A stretch of DNA of 53,692 nucleotides from Streptomyces antimicrobicus (GTDB taxonomy: Bacteria > Actinomycetota > Actinomycetes > Streptomycetales > Streptomycetaceae): contig NZ_JAJAUY010000029.1 of the NCBI RefSeq assembly GCF_020532625.1, positions 1 to 53,692 of the forward strand. Direction: 5' to 3'. Both the position numbers and the translations under genes were made by a program. Shown here one piece after another: positions 7,536-16,199 of the stretch. The notes below the pieces were generated by a model. That model worked only from the letters and a program-made list of their open reading frames with translations. It made no database searches and was not told where the DNA came from. Each line of letters starts with the position of its first letter. Positions within the stretch are counted from its first letter, which is position 1.

Positions 7536-9767
7536 TCAGCCGAGGGCGGCGAGCGCCTCGCGGACCTTCCGGGCGAGGGCGGGCGGCAGCGCGCCGTAGC
7601 CGACCTGGTCGGCCGCTTTGGTGCCCGCACCGCCCGCGTCGCCCGCCACGACGGAGGCGAGGAAGGGGCGCGAGCGGGCCAGCCCGGCGCCGTCGTTGCC
7701 GCGGTCGCACAGCACGGCGTACCCGAGCTGGACGATCGGATAGGCCCCGGCGGCCTTGGTGGTGAAGTCCGGGTCCACGGCGAGATCCGCCCCGGTGCCG
7801 GAGATCCGGGCCGTGGCCAAGGCGGCGGTGGCCGACTCCGTGCCGACGGCGACCGGCTCGGGTGCGCCGGTGGCCAGCCGGACCGTGGTCAGGCCCGTGG
7901 CCTCGCCGCCGAGCCGCGTGAACGAGACGGCCCCGGCGGTCTGCTTGACCGCCTGGGCCACGAGCGCGCTCGTCACGGCCGGCCCCCCGCCGACGGCCGC
8001 CAGCGAGGACTGCGGGAGGGTGCCCCAGCCGGTGGGCGAGACCTTCGAGAGGTACTGGGTGAAGGCCAGCGTCGTGGCGGACTCGTCGGTCGGGGTCACC
8101 ACCTGGATCGCCGTGTCGGGCAGCAGCCGGCCCGGGTTGGTGGCGGTGATCTCCGGGTGGTTCCAGCGGGTGACGTGGCCCCGGAAGACCCGGGCGAGCG
8201 TGGGCGCGTCCAGGGTGAGGGAGTCCACGCCCGGCAGGTTGACGACGACGGCCACCGGCATCACGCCGAGCGGCAGGTGGACCGGTTTCCCGCCCGGGCA
8301 GCGGGCGGCGACCGCCCCGGCCTGGGGCTGCGTCAGGGTCCGGTCGACCACGGCGAAGTCGGCGGAGCCCTCCTTGAACTGCTGGATCCCGGCGCCGGAA
8401 CCGGTGGGCGCGTAGGTCGGCCGGGTGCCGGGGCAGGCCGCCTGGTAGTCCGCGCTCCAATAGTCCATGGCCGGCTTGAGGGCGCTGGCCCCGGCGGAGT
8501 TGAGGGCCCCGTCGGGTCCGCAGGCCGGGGCGATCGCGCCGGAGCCCGACCCCTGGGAGCCCGCGGCGGAGCCGCGCCTCCCCTTGTCGTCGTCGCGCAG
8601 CCCCTGCCAGGCCGCGAACCCGCCGGCGCCGAGCGCCACCACGACCGCGACCGCCACGGCAAGCCTGATCCGCGACGTGCGCCGCGCCGCCGCCCCCGCG
8701 TCCCGCGCCGGGGCCGGTCCGCCGGAGCCGGGGGGCGGCGCGGTCGTCCCGTCCGGTAGCGGCGAGGGGGCCGCGGTGACCGTGGGTGGCGGCCCGAAGA
8801 CGCCTCCGGGCGCTCCGGGCGCCCCGGGCACGTCGACCGCCGGGTCCGACGCGGGCGTTGCGTCCGATGCCGATGCCGATGCCGATGCCGGGGCCGGGGC
8901 CGGATCGGGAGCGGTGGAGGCGGGGGAGGAGGGGGAGGCGGGGGAGGCGGCCGCCGCGGGCGGGCCCGCCGCCAGGACGGTCATCAGGTCGGGGACCGTC
9001 GGGCGGTCCGCCGGGTCCTTGGCCAGGCAGGGTACGACCAGCGGGCGCAGCTCCGAGGCGAGACCCGTCAGGTCCGGCTCCTCGTAGACCACCTGGAACC
9101 CCACGGCGTGGGCGTGGTCGCCGTCGAACGGGCCGTGCCCGGTGGCCGCGTGGACGAGGACCGAGCCCAGGGCGAAGACGTCCGCGGCCGGCCCGACCTC
9201 GGCGCGCCGGAACTGCTCCGGCGCCATGAACGGCGGGGTGCCGACCACCACGCCCGTCCCCGTCAGCGCGGTCGCCCCGGACCCGGCCACCGCCCGCGCG
9301 ATGCCGAAGTCGATGACCCGGGGCCCGTCCTCGGCGAGCAGCACGTTGCCGGGCTTGAGGTCGCGGTGCACCAGCCCCACCCGGTGGATGTCCCGCAGCG
9401 CCTCGACCAGCCCCGCCGCCAGCAGCCACACCTCGGCCACCGGCAACGGGCCGTGCTCGTGAACCCGTTCGGCCAGCGAGGGCCCGGTCACGAACAGCGT
9501 GGCCAGCCACGGCGCGTCCGCGTCGGGGTCCGCGTCCACCACCGGCGCGGTGAACGCCCCGCTGACCTGCCGGGCGGCCGCGACCTCGCGGCGGAAACGC
9601 TGCCGGAAGGCGGTGTCCTCGGCCAGCTCGGGCCGGACGACCTTCACCGCGACCTGCCGCCCGGACAGGGACCGGGCGCGGTAGACCACGCCCATGCCGC
9701 CCGCGCCGAGCCTGTCCTCCAGCCGGTAGCCGCCGATGGTGCGCGGATCACCGTCCCGCAGCGTCAC
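7536..9767 (-). CDS. Membrane Ser/Thr protein kinase with extracytoplasmic PstS-like binding domain
   Basis: At 743 residues this has a cytosolic Hanks-type kinase (about 11-270), an Ala/Ser/Pro-rich linker, one transmembrane helix (about 366-386) and a ~350-residue extracytoplasmic domain. The kinase is complete: GAGGMGVVYRA, Lys in VAVKVV (about 42), HRDLKPGNV (Asp about 136), DFGIAR (about 153) and APEQF. The outer part (LKPAMDYWSADYQAACPG, PTGSGAGIQQF, FAVVDRTLTQPQ) reads like a PstS-type phosphate-binding periplasmic protein, instead of the PASTA or beta-propeller sensors usual in this family. GTG at 9767 is chosen because homology begins there (TLRDGDPRTIGGYRL). A GCCGAT hexamer repeat near 8868-8890 encodes an ASASAS run in the linker. 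It is convergent with the ABC exporter and divergent from a small secreted protein. Whether the ligand is phosphate is inference. Confidence 0.9.
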   Translation of the reverse strand: MTLRDGDPRTIGGYRLEDRLGAGGMGVVYRARSLSGRQVAVKVVRPELAEDTAFRQRFRREVAAARQVSGAFTAPVVDADPDADAPWLATLFVTGPSLAERVHEHGPLPVAEVWLLAAGLVEALRDIHRVGLVHRDLKPGNVLLAEDGPRVIDFGIARAVAGSGATALTGTGVVVGTPPFMAPEQFRRAEVGPAADVFALGSVLVHAATGHGPFDGDHAHAVGFQVVYEEPDLTGLASELRPLVVPCLAKDPADRPTVPDLMTVLAAGPPAAAASPASPSSPASTAPDPAPAPASASASASDATPASDPAVDVPGAPGAPGGVFGPPPTVTAAPSPLPDGTTAPPPGSGGPAPARDAGAAARRTSRIRLAVAVAVVVALGAGGFAAWQGLRDDDKGRRGSAAGSQGSGSGAIAPACGPDGALNSAGASALKPAMDYWSADYQAACPGTRPTYAPTGSGAGIQQFKEGSADFAVVDRTLTQPQAGAVAARCPGGKPVHLPLGVMPVAVVVNLPGVDSLTLDAPTLARVFRGHVTRWNHPEITATNPGRLLPDTAIQVVTPTDESATTLAFTQYLSKVSPTGWGTLPQSSLAAVGGGPAVTSALVAQAVKQTAGAVSFTRLGGEATGLTTVRLATGAPEPVAVGTESATAALATARISGTGADLAVDPDFTTKAAGAYPIVQLGYAVLCDRGNDGAGLARSRPFLASVVAGDAGGAGTKAADQVGYGALPPALARKVREALAALG

Positions 9768-9888
9768 GTCCCCAACCCCCGCCAATGCCCGGCCTGCTCG
9801 TACGGTCCGGATCAGGTTAGCCGCGCCGTCCCGGCCCCGTACGGGCCCGGCGCCGATTCTGCTTGCACAGCGCAACCATCGGCCCGGC

Positions 9889-9926
9889 TCGTACGTCGTA
9901 CGGACGTACGCACGTGGTACGTACGA
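9889..9926. promoter_or_regulatory. CGTACG-rich dyad upstream of the small secreted protein
   Basis: Within 38 bases, TCGTACGT (9889-9896) is the inverted complement of ACGTACGA (9919-9926). The interior holds a further CGTACGGACGTACG and a CACGTG. The element ends 16 bases before the GTG start at 9943 and sits in the 175-base gap between the divergent kinase and this gene. It could be an operator or an mRNA leader structure. A second small dyad, TTGCACAGCGCAA, lies at 9863-9875. Confidence 0.45.
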
Positions 9927-9942
9927 CCTATCGGGGGGAATC

Positions 9943-10353
9943 GTGTTCCAGCCAAGGGGGAGGACGGCCCGTTCGGTCGTGGCCCTGGGGGTGTTCGCGG
10001 CCGGTGCCGGTCTCGCCGGAGCCGGGTTCGCCGCGCCGGGCGCCGAGGCGAGCGCCCAGGTGGCCCCCCGCGGCTGCCGGGGCGAGCTGGCGCACACCGT
10101 GACCCTTCCCGAGGGCGAGATGCGCGTCTACCGCACCCGCACCCAGGCCTGCGCCGTCACGGTGACGCACCGGCCCGGGCCCCGGGGCCACCTGGCCGTG
10201 AGCATCCAGCCGCGCGGCGGCGTCCCGGTGCGTGACGCGGGGCGTTTCGGCCACTACGCCGGGCCGGTCACCGTGCACACCGTCAACCGCTGCGTCTACG
10301 CACGCGGCGAGGTCGGCCGCGAAGCGGTCGCCTCCGGCTGGATCCTGTGCTGA
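9943..10353 (+). CDS. Small secreted four-cysteine protein of unknown function
   Basis: At 136 residues it starts at GTG 9943, preceded by GGGGGGAA. A Sec-type signal peptide (basic FQPRGRTARS, then a hydrophobic Val/Ala/Gly core, then APGAEASA) leaves a mature chain of about 100 residues. The mature part has exactly four cysteines (RGCRG, QACAV, NRCVY and the terminal WILC), suggesting two disulfides. The sequence is rich in Arg, Val and Tyr and has no catalytic motif that I recognise. It shares a promoter region with the sensor kinase, so a functional link is possible but unproven. Confidence 0.75.
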   Translation: MFQPRGRTARSVVALGVFAAGAGLAGAGFAAPGAEASAQVAPRGCRGELAHTVTLPEGEMRVYRTRTQACAVTVTHRPGPRGHLAVSIQPRGGVPVRDAGRFGHYAGPVTVHTVNRCVYARGEVGREAVASGWILC

Positions 10354-10437
10354 GACTGCGGCCCGACGAGGTCTGTTCACCGCGCAGTCGACCCCGCTAG
10401 GTTCACCGCGACCGCAGTGAACTCAAGGGGAGGGTGA

Positions 10438-11865
10438 ATGCGCAAGGCGCTCAGATGGCTGCTGTCGCTCGTGGTGCTCATAGGCACCGTGGGCGCGGCC
10501 GGCGTCACGGCCCAGGCGGCCACCGCCGCCGGTGCCGGGACCGGCCCGGACATCAAGGACCAGATCCTGGCCGTTCCGGGGATGAGCCTGATCGAGGAGA
10601 AGCCGTACCCCGGCTACCGGTTCTTCGTACTGAACTACGAGCAGCCGGTCGACCACCGGCAGCCGTGGAAGGGCACCTTCAAGCAGCGCCTGACGCTGCT
10701 GCACAAGGACACGTCCCGGCCCACGGTGTTCTTCACCTCCGGCTACAACGTCAACCCCAACCCGCGCCGCAGCGAGCCGACGACCATCGTCGACGGCAAC
10801 CAGGTGTCGCTGGAGTACCGGTTCTTCACCCCGTCCCGGCCCGATCCGGCCGACTGGGCGAACCTGGACATCTGGCAGGCCGCCAGCGACCAGCACCGCG
10901 TCTTCTCCGCGCTGAAGGCGATCTACCCGAAGAACTGGCTGGCCACCGGCGGAAGCAAGGGCGGCATGACCGCCACCTACTACGAGCGCTTCTACCCCGG
11001 TGACATGGACGGCGTGGTCGCGTACGTCGCGCCCAACGACGTCAAGGACACCGAGGACTCCGCCTACGACCGGTTCTTCAAGAAGGTCGGCACCAAGGAG
11101 TGCCGCGACAAGCTGAACGCCGTCCAGCGCGAGGCCCTGGTCCGCCGGGAGCCGCTGGAGGCCAAGTACGCGGCGTACGCGGCGGACAACGGCTACACCT
11201 TCACCACCGTCGGCAGCCTGGACAAGGCCTACGAGGCCGTGGTCCTGGACTACGTCTGGGCCTTCTGGCAGTACAGCCTGCTCGCCGACTGCGGCACGAT
11301 CCCGGACGCGGCCACCGCCACCGACCAGCAGATCTGGGACTCGGTGGACGCCATCTCCGGCTTCTCGGCCTACACCGACCAGGGCCTGCAGACCTACACG
11401 CCGTACTACTACCAGGCCGGCACCCAGCTCGGTTCGCCCGACATCAAGCAGCCCCACCTGGGCAACCTCAGCCGCTACGGGTACCAGCCGCCGCGCAACT
11501 TCGTGCCGCGCGAGATCCCGATGACCTTCCAGCCGGGGGTCATGGCGGACGTGGACCGCTGGGTCCGTGACAACGCCCACCAGATGCTCTTCGTGTACGG
11601 GCAGAACGACCCGTGGGGTGCCGAGCCGTTCCACCTCGGCTACACCGCGCGCGACAGCTACGTGATGATCGCGCCCGGGGCCAACCACGGGGCCAACGTC
11701 GCCAAGCTGCTCGACGGCGAGAAGGCCCTGGCCACCGCCAAGATCCAGGAGTGGGCGGGCGTCGGCCCGGCCGCCGGCGCCCGCGGCGCCGCCCCCGCTC
11801 CGCTCGCCGCGCCGGACGCCTACCTCGACCAGCCCGAGGAGCGCACTGCGCAGCTGCGCCCGTGA
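10438..11865 (+). CDS. Secreted S37-family (PS-10-like) prolyl tri/tetrapeptidyl aminopeptidase
   Basis: At 475 residues it begins with an ATG after AAGGGGAGGG. The N-terminal segment KALRWLLSLVVLIGTVGAA followed by AQAATAA is a signal peptide. The mature enzyme has the S37 hallmarks: nucleophile region LATGGSKGGMTATYYERFYP (Ser about 173), GQNDPWGAEPF (Asp about 389) and the late ANHGANV (His about 415). Related Streptomyces enzymes release short N-terminal peptides from proteins outside the cell, for example in transglutaminase processing. The Ala/Pro-rich C-terminus is probably disordered. It is convergent with the GH3 gene and likely monocistronic. Confidence 0.9.
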   Translation: MRKALRWLLSLVVLIGTVGAAGVTAQAATAAGAGTGPDIKDQILAVPGMSLIEEKPYPGYRFFVLNYEQPVDHRQPWKGTFKQRLTLLHKDTSRPTVFFTSGYNVNPNPRRSEPTTIVDGNQVSLEYRFFTPSRPDPADWANLDIWQAASDQHRVFSALKAIYPKNWLATGGSKGGMTATYYERFYPGDMDGVVAYVAPNDVKDTEDSAYDRFFKKVGTKECRDKLNAVQREALVRREPLEAKYAAYAADNGYTFTTVGSLDKAYEAVVLDYVWAFWQYSLLADCGTIPDAATATDQQIWDSVDAISGFSAYTDQGLQTYTPYYYQAGTQLGSPDIKQPHLGNLSRYGYQPPRNFVPREIPMTFQPGVMADVDRWVRDNAHQMLFVYGQNDPWGAEPFHLGYTARDSYVMIAPGANHGANVAKLLDGEKALATAKIQEWAGVGPAAGARGAAPAPLAAPDAYLDQPEERTAQLRP

Positions 11866-11921
11866 GGCCGTAGCCCAGCACCACCGCACCACCGCACCAC
11901 CGCCCGCCGGGCCCGGGACGT

Positions 11922-11935
11922 ACGCCGTACGGCGT
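11922..11935. other. Perfect 14-bp palindrome between convergent genes
   Basis: ACGCCGTACGGCGT is a perfect palindrome in the 69-base gap between the convergent S37 and GH3 genes; its last base is the first base of the GH3 stop codon. A three-copy CACCACCG run precedes it at about 11879-11902. It has no T tract, so it is not a classic terminator, but it may stop convergent transcription or bind a protein. Confidence 0.4.
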
Positions 11936-13719
11936 CAGTACGTGAGCCCGTGGCCCAGCGGGTAGCGCCCCGGCACGGGCACCGGAAGGTGCCCGGCCGG
12001 GCGCACCGCGCCGGTGACCACCCGGGCGGCGGCCCGCATCTCCACGTCCGTCCACGCGTACGTCGCCAGCTCCGCCGCGCACGTGGGCAGCCGGGCCGGG
12101 TCGTACGGGTTGCGCACGGCCACCGCCACCACCGGGACCCCGGTCGCCACCAGGTCCGCCACCAGCGTGCGCTGCGGACTGTCGCCCTCCGGCACGTTGT
12201 ACGTGCACACCAGCACCGCCTCGTGCCCCGGGGCCGCCGCCACCGCCCGCGCGGGCGGCACGGCCGTGGCCGGACAGCCGAGGGCGGTCAGCTCCCGGGC
12301 CAGGACCGCCGTCGGCGGTCCCGTGGTGCCGCTCGGCGAGACCGGGTCGGCGCCGGTGACCAGCAACCGGGGACGGCCCGCCGGGTCCAGCGGGAGCAGC
12401 CCCTCGGGATTGGCCAGCACGGTGGTGGTCCCCGCCGCGATCTCGTCCGCCGCCTTGTGGTGCGCCGGTGTGCCGACCGCCGCCGCCACCCGTCCCGGCG
12501 AGGTCCACGGATCGGTGAACAGGGCGCGGCGGGCCTTCAGTTCCAGGATCCGCAGGACCGATTCCTCGATCCGGGCCTCGTCCAGCTCGCCCGAGCGGAC
12601 GGCCGCCAGCACGCTGCGGTGCGCCAGCGGCAGGTCCGGCGGGTTGAGCAGCTGGTCGCAGCCGGCGAGCAGGGCCAGCACCGGTACCCGGTCGTCCCCG
12701 TACTTCTGGCGCACCCCGGCCATGTCCAGGGCGTCGGTGGTCACCACCCCGCGGAAGCCCAGGCGTTCGCGCAGCACCCCGGTGATGATCGGCCGCGAGA
12801 GGGTCGCGGGGTCCCCCGACGGATCGAGGGCCGGTACGACCATGTGCGCGGTCATGACCGCGTCCACCCCGGCCGCCACCGCCGCCGCGAACGGCGGCTC
12901 GTCCAGCTCCTCCCACTCGGCCCGGGAGTGCCCCAGCACCGGCAGGCCCACGTGGCTGTCGGTCTCGGTGTCCCCGTGCCCGGGGAAGTGCTTGGCCGTG
13001 GCGGCGATCCCGGCCCCCTGGTACCCGGCCACCTGGGCGGCCACCAGCGCCGCCACCCGCTCCGGGTCCGCGCCGAACGACCGTACCCCGATCACCGGGT
13101 TGGCCGGGTTGACGTTGACGTCGGCCACCGGGGCGTAGTCCTGCCGGATGCCCATCGCGGCCAGTTCCGTCCCCGCGATCCGCGCGGCCCGCCGCGCCGC
13201 CGCGGTCGACCCGCCGGCGCCCAGCGCCATGGCCCCGGGCAGCAGGGTGGCCGGCGCGCCGATCCGGGCGATGATGCCGTGCTCCTGGTCGGTCGACAGC
13301 AGCAGCGGGATCCGGGCGCCGCTGCTGACGGCCGCCCGCTGGAGCCCGTTGGACAGCGCCGCAATCTGCTGCGGGGAGCGGGTGTTGTGCGCCCAGGCGA
13401 AGTAGATGATCCCGCCGAGGTGGTAGCGCGCCACCAGTTCGGCGGCGGTGCGCACCCCGAACCGGGCCTGGTTCGCCTCGGCGTCGGCGGGGTCCGGATC
13501 GGTCGCCGAATGGCCGTAGGCACGGCTGACGAACAGCTGCCCGACCTTCTCGGCCAGGCTCATCCGGGCCACCAGCCGCTGCGCCCAGGACAGGTCGGCG
13601 AGGTCGGGGGCCTCGGGCGCGCCGCCCGGGACGAAGGAGGCGGCGGAGGCGCCGGCGGCCGAGACGGCCGCCGCGGCGGCTGCGGCGAGCAGGATGCGGC
13701 GGGACGTGTGGTACGGCAC
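11935..13719 (-). CDS. Exported GH3 beta-N-acetylhexosaminidase (NagZ-like)
   Basis: At 594 residues it has a twin-arginine-like leader (TSRRILLAAAAAAAV) suggesting Tat export. The GH3 TIM barrel is complete, with the NagZ-type His-Asp loop KHFPGHGDTETDSH (about 240) and the nucleophile Asp in TTDALDMAGV (about 325). A C-terminal alpha/beta domain ends with PLGHGLTY. It is expected to remove N-acetylglucosamine from muropeptides or chitooligosaccharides outside the membrane. The start is GTG at 13719 with no strong Shine-Dalgarno, 9 bases after the stop of the LysR-type gene, so it is probably co-transcribed with that regulator. Confidence 0.9.
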   Translation of the reverse strand: MPYHTSRRILLAAAAAAAVSAAGASAASFVPGGAPEAPDLADLSWAQRLVARMSLAEKVGQLFVSRAYGHSATDPDPADAEANQARFGVRTAAELVARYHLGGIIYFAWAHNTRSPQQIAALSNGLQRAAVSSGARIPLLLSTDQEHGIIARIGAPATLLPGAMALGAGGSTAAARRAARIAGTELAAMGIRQDYAPVADVNVNPANPVIGVRSFGADPERVAALVAAQVAGYQGAGIAATAKHFPGHGDTETDSHVGLPVLGHSRAEWEELDEPPFAAAVAAGVDAVMTAHMVVPALDPSGDPATLSRPIITGVLRERLGFRGVVTTDALDMAGVRQKYGDDRVPVLALLAGCDQLLNPPDLPLAHRSVLAAVRSGELDEARIEESVLRILELKARRALFTDPWTSPGRVAAAVGTPAHHKAADEIAAGTTTVLANPEGLLPLDPAGRPRLLVTGADPVSPSGTTGPPTAVLARELTALGCPATAVPPARAVAAAPGHEAVLVCTYNVPEGDSPQRTLVADLVATGVPVVAVAVRNPYDPARLPTCAAELATYAWTDVEMRAAARVVTGAVRPAGHLPVPVPGRYPLGHGLTY

Positions 13720-13728
13720 CCGGGCACG

Positions 13729-14679
13729 CTACTGCGGGGCCGCCGCCCCCGGCTCGCGGACACTCGCCGCGTCCCCCGTACGGGCCCGGGCCCAGTGCTC
13801 CTGCAGCGTCCGCACGGCCTCCTGGATCGCGGGCCGGCGTGCCGCCCCGGCCCGCCAGAGGGCGTACAGCCGCCGGACCGGCGCCGGTTCGAGCGGGACG
13901 GCCACCGCGCCCGGCGGGAGCGGGCCGGTGCCCAGGGTCGGCACCACGGCGATGCCGAGTCCGGCCGCGACCAGCGCGACCAGGGTGTGGTTCTCCTCCG
14001 CCACGTGCACCACGTCCGGTTCGAGGCCGGCCGCGCGCAGGGTGCGCATCAGCCAGTCGTGGCAGACCCGGCCCGGCGGCTGGCAGACCCAGCGCCGGCC
14101 GCCCAGCTCGTCGTGGCGCACCAGCGCCCGGCCGGCGAACGGATCGTCCGCCGGGACGATCAGATCGCACCGCTCCGAGCCGAGGAAGACCTGCTCCAGC
14201 CCCTCGGGGGCGGGCAGCGGGGCGACGTCCCAGTCGTGCGCGACCGCCAGGTCGGTGACCCCTTTGACCACCAGGTCCACCGACAGGTGCGGATCCACCT
14301 CCGACAGCCGTACGTCCAGCCCCGGGTGGCGGCGGGCGAGGTCGGCGAGCACGCCCGGCAGCAGCCCGCGCGCCGCCGAGGCGAACGCTGCCACCGTCAG
14401 CAGTCCGCCCGGCTGCCCGCGCCGCTCCTCCAGCGTGGTCTCGGCCCGCTCCACGATCGCCAGCAACTCCCGGGCGGCCGACACCAGGTGGTGGGCGTCC
14501 TCGGTGAGCGCGACCCCGCGTCCGCGGCGTTCCAGGAGCGTGGTGCGGGTCTCCCGCTCCAGCTTGGCGATCTGCTGGGAGACGGCCGACGGGGTGTAGC
14601 CGAGGGCCGCCGCCGCGCCCGCGACCGAACCGTGGACGGCGACGGCGTGCAGGGCGCGCAGCCGGGACAGGTCGAGCAT
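13729..14679 (-). CDS. LysR-family transcriptional regulator
   Basis: At 316 residues the N-terminal winged HTH (LSRLRALHAVAVHGSVAGAAAALGYTPSAVSQQIAKLE; residues 4-41) is textbook LysR. A two-lobed effector-binding domain follows. It is divergent from an EamA-type exporter with an 82-base gap, the standard arrangement for a LysR activator and its target. The effector is unknown. The GH3 gene lies immediately downstream on the same strand. Confidence 0.93.
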   Translation of the reverse strand: MLDLSRLRALHAVAVHGSVAGAAAALGYTPSAVSQQIAKLERETRTTLLERRGRGVALTEDAHHLVSAARELLAIVERAETTLEERRGQPGGLLTVAAFASAARGLLPGVLADLARRHPGLDVRLSEVDPHLSVDLVVKGVTDLAVAHDWDVAPLPAPEGLEQVFLGSERCDLIVPADDPFAGRALVRHDELGGRRWVCQPPGRVCHDWLMRTLRAAGLEPDVVHVAEENHTLVALVAAGLGIAVVPTLGTGPLPPGAVAVPLEPAPVRRLYALWRAGAARRPAIQEAVRTLQEHWARARTGDAASVREPGAAAPQ

Positions 14680-14690
14680 GCGGCAATCGT

Positions 14691-14701
14691 AAGCAACGCT
14701 T
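14691..14701. promoter_or_regulatory. Candidate LysR-type operator dyad
   Basis: AAGCAACGCTT has 4-base arms (AAGC/GCTT) around a 3-base centre and lies 11 bases upstream of the LysR start, inside the divergent lysR/eamA gap. Autorepression and divergent activation from such a site is normal for the family. The dyad is short, so the assignment is tentative. Confidence 0.35.
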
Positions 14702-14761
14702 CATCCGACCCGGAAGAGATCCGCGCTGGTGCTGAACGGTCGGCGGCCCGAGGCTCGGACC

Positions 14762-15688
14762 ATGCGTCCTGTTCACACCGCACTCGCCGTCCTCGTCGCC
14801 GCCGTCTGGGGCTTCAACTTCGTCGTCATCGAGATCGGACTCGGCCACTTCCCGCCCCTGCTGCTGTCCGCCCTGCGCTTCCTCGCCGCCGCGCTGCCCG
14901 CGGTGTTCTTCGTCGGGCGGCCCAAGGTCGCCTGGAAGTGGATCGTGGGCGTCGGACTGGCCCTCGGCGTCGCGAAGTTCGGGCTGCTGTTCACCGGCAT
15001 GGCCGCGGGCATGCCGGCCGGGCTGTCCTCCCTGGTGCTCCAGGTCCAGGCCGTCTTCACGGCCCTGTTCGCCGCCGTGGCGCTGCGCGAGCGGCCAGGC
15101 CGGGTGCGGGTCGCGGGCATGGCCGTGGCGCTGGCGGGGATCGCCGTGGCCGCCGTGGACCAGGGCGCCTCCGGGCCGGTGCTGGGCTTCGTCCTGGTGG
15201 TCGCGGGCGCCCTGTGCTGGGGCGTGTCCAACGTCCTGACCCGCAAGGCCGCGCCGCCGGACGCGCTGAACTTCATGGTGTGGGTGTGCACGGTGCCGGT
15301 GCTGCCCCTCGCCGTCCTCTCCCTGCTGCTGGAGGGGCCGGAGCGGGACCTGGCGGCGCTGCGCTCCCTGGACTGGTCCGGGGTGGCCGTCATCGGCTAC
15401 GTCGCCTGGATCTCGACCGTGTTCGGGTTCGGGGCCTGGGGGTACCTGCTGCGCCGCTACCCGGCCTCGGCGGTGGCGCCGTTCAGCCTGCTGGTGCCGG
15501 TGTTCGGGATGTCCTCGGCGGCGCTGGTGCTGGGGGAGCAGGTCTCGGGTCTGCGCTGGGCGGCGGCCGTGCTGCTGGTCGGCGGGGTGGCGCTGACCTC
15601 CCTGGCGCCGGCCCGCTCCGGCGCCGGCCGTACGGCGGTCAGCGCGGCCGGTGCTCCTGCAGCGGGAGCCGCCAGTCCTGCCCGATGA
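14762..15688 (+). CDS. EamA/DMT-family membrane exporter
   Basis: At 308 residues it has ten predicted hydrophobic helices arranged as two EamA repeats. Features include the N-terminal AAVWGFNFVVIEIGLGHFPP and the second-repeat GALCWGVSNVLTRKAA. Related proteins export amino acids or metabolites. ATG at 14762 is preferred; an in-frame GTG at 14729 would add 11 charged residues. Its 3' end overlaps the convergent acetyltransferase gene by 50 bases. It is divergent from and probably controlled by the LysR regulator. Confidence 0.88.
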   Translation: MRPVHTALAVLVAAVWGFNFVVIEIGLGHFPPLLLSALRFLAAALPAVFFVGRPKVAWKWIVGVGLALGVAKFGLLFTGMAAGMPAGLSSLVLQVQAVFTALFAAVALRERPGRVRVAGMAVALAGIAVAAVDQGASGPVLGFVLVVAGALCWGVSNVLTRKAAPPDALNFMVWVCTVPVLPLAVLSLLLEGPERDLAALRSLDWSGVAVIGYVAWISTVFGFGAWGYLLRRYPASAVAPFSLLVPVFGMSSAALVLGEQVSGLRWAAAVLLVGGVALTSLAPARSGAGRTAVSAAGAPAAGAASPAR

Positions 15689-16154
15689 GGTCGGCGCCGA
15701 ACGAGCGGTGCGGCTTCTCGGCGACCAGGGCGAAGCCGGCCCGCTCGTAGCGGCGGCGCGCCGACAGCAGCACGTCGTTGGTCCACAGCACCAGTTCGCG
15801 GTAGCCGACCGAGCGGGCGAAGTCGACCACGGTGTCCACGAGCAGGGTGCCGACCCCGCGGCCGCGGCCCTCGGGCTCGACGAGCAGCAGCCGCAGCCGT
15901 GCCGTGCCGGGCGCGCCGTCGTCCCGTACGCACATCACCGAACCGACCCGGCGGCCGTTCAGCTCGGCGATCCACACCCGTTCCAGGTACGGGTCGTGGT
16001 CCTCGGCGAAGTCCGCCACGATGCGGGCCACCAGGCCCTCGAACTCGGTGTTCCAGCCGAACTCGGCGGCGTACACAGCGCCGTGGCGCTCGACGATCCA
16101 GCCGAGGTCGCCCGGCTCCGGGTCCCGCAGTCGTACGTCCTCCAGCCCGGCCAT
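15639..16154 (-). CDS. GNAT-family N-acetyltransferase
   Basis: At 171 residues this is a single GNAT domain. The acetyl-CoA motif A reads LRLLLVEPEGRGRGVGTLLVD (QxxGxG/A-type loop as GRGRGVG), followed by the motif-B-like LWTNDVLLSARRRYERAGF. It resembles the GNAT half of MarR-GNAT fusion regulators, but no MarR domain is present here. The substrate is unknown. The last 50 coding bases overlap the 3' end of the EamA gene on the other strand. Confidence 0.88.
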   Translation of the reverse strand: MAGLEDVRLRDPEPGDLGWIVERHGAVYAAEFGWNTEFEGLVARIVADFAEDHDPYLERVWIAELNGRRVGSVMCVRDDGAPGTARLRLLLVEPEGRGRGVGTLLVDTVVDFARSVGYRELVLWTNDVLLSARRRYERAGFALVAEKPHRSFGADLIGQDWRLPLQEHRPR

Positions 16155-16199
16155 GTGCCGGATTCTAGGCGGGCCGGGCGGCCCCGGCCCGCCGAACGC

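Noticed and set aside
3259..9510. Very long minus-strand open frame (about 2,080 codons) opposite the ABC exporter
   Set aside because: It is an antisense shadow of high-GC coding DNA; composition is Arg/Gly/Asp-rich with no domain, while the plus strand encodes a complete transporter.
11540..14848. Long minus-strand frame of about 1,100 codons over the GH3 and LysR genes
   Set aside because: It is the wrong frame for both; the in-frame GH3 and LysR products have complete catalytic and HTH motifs.
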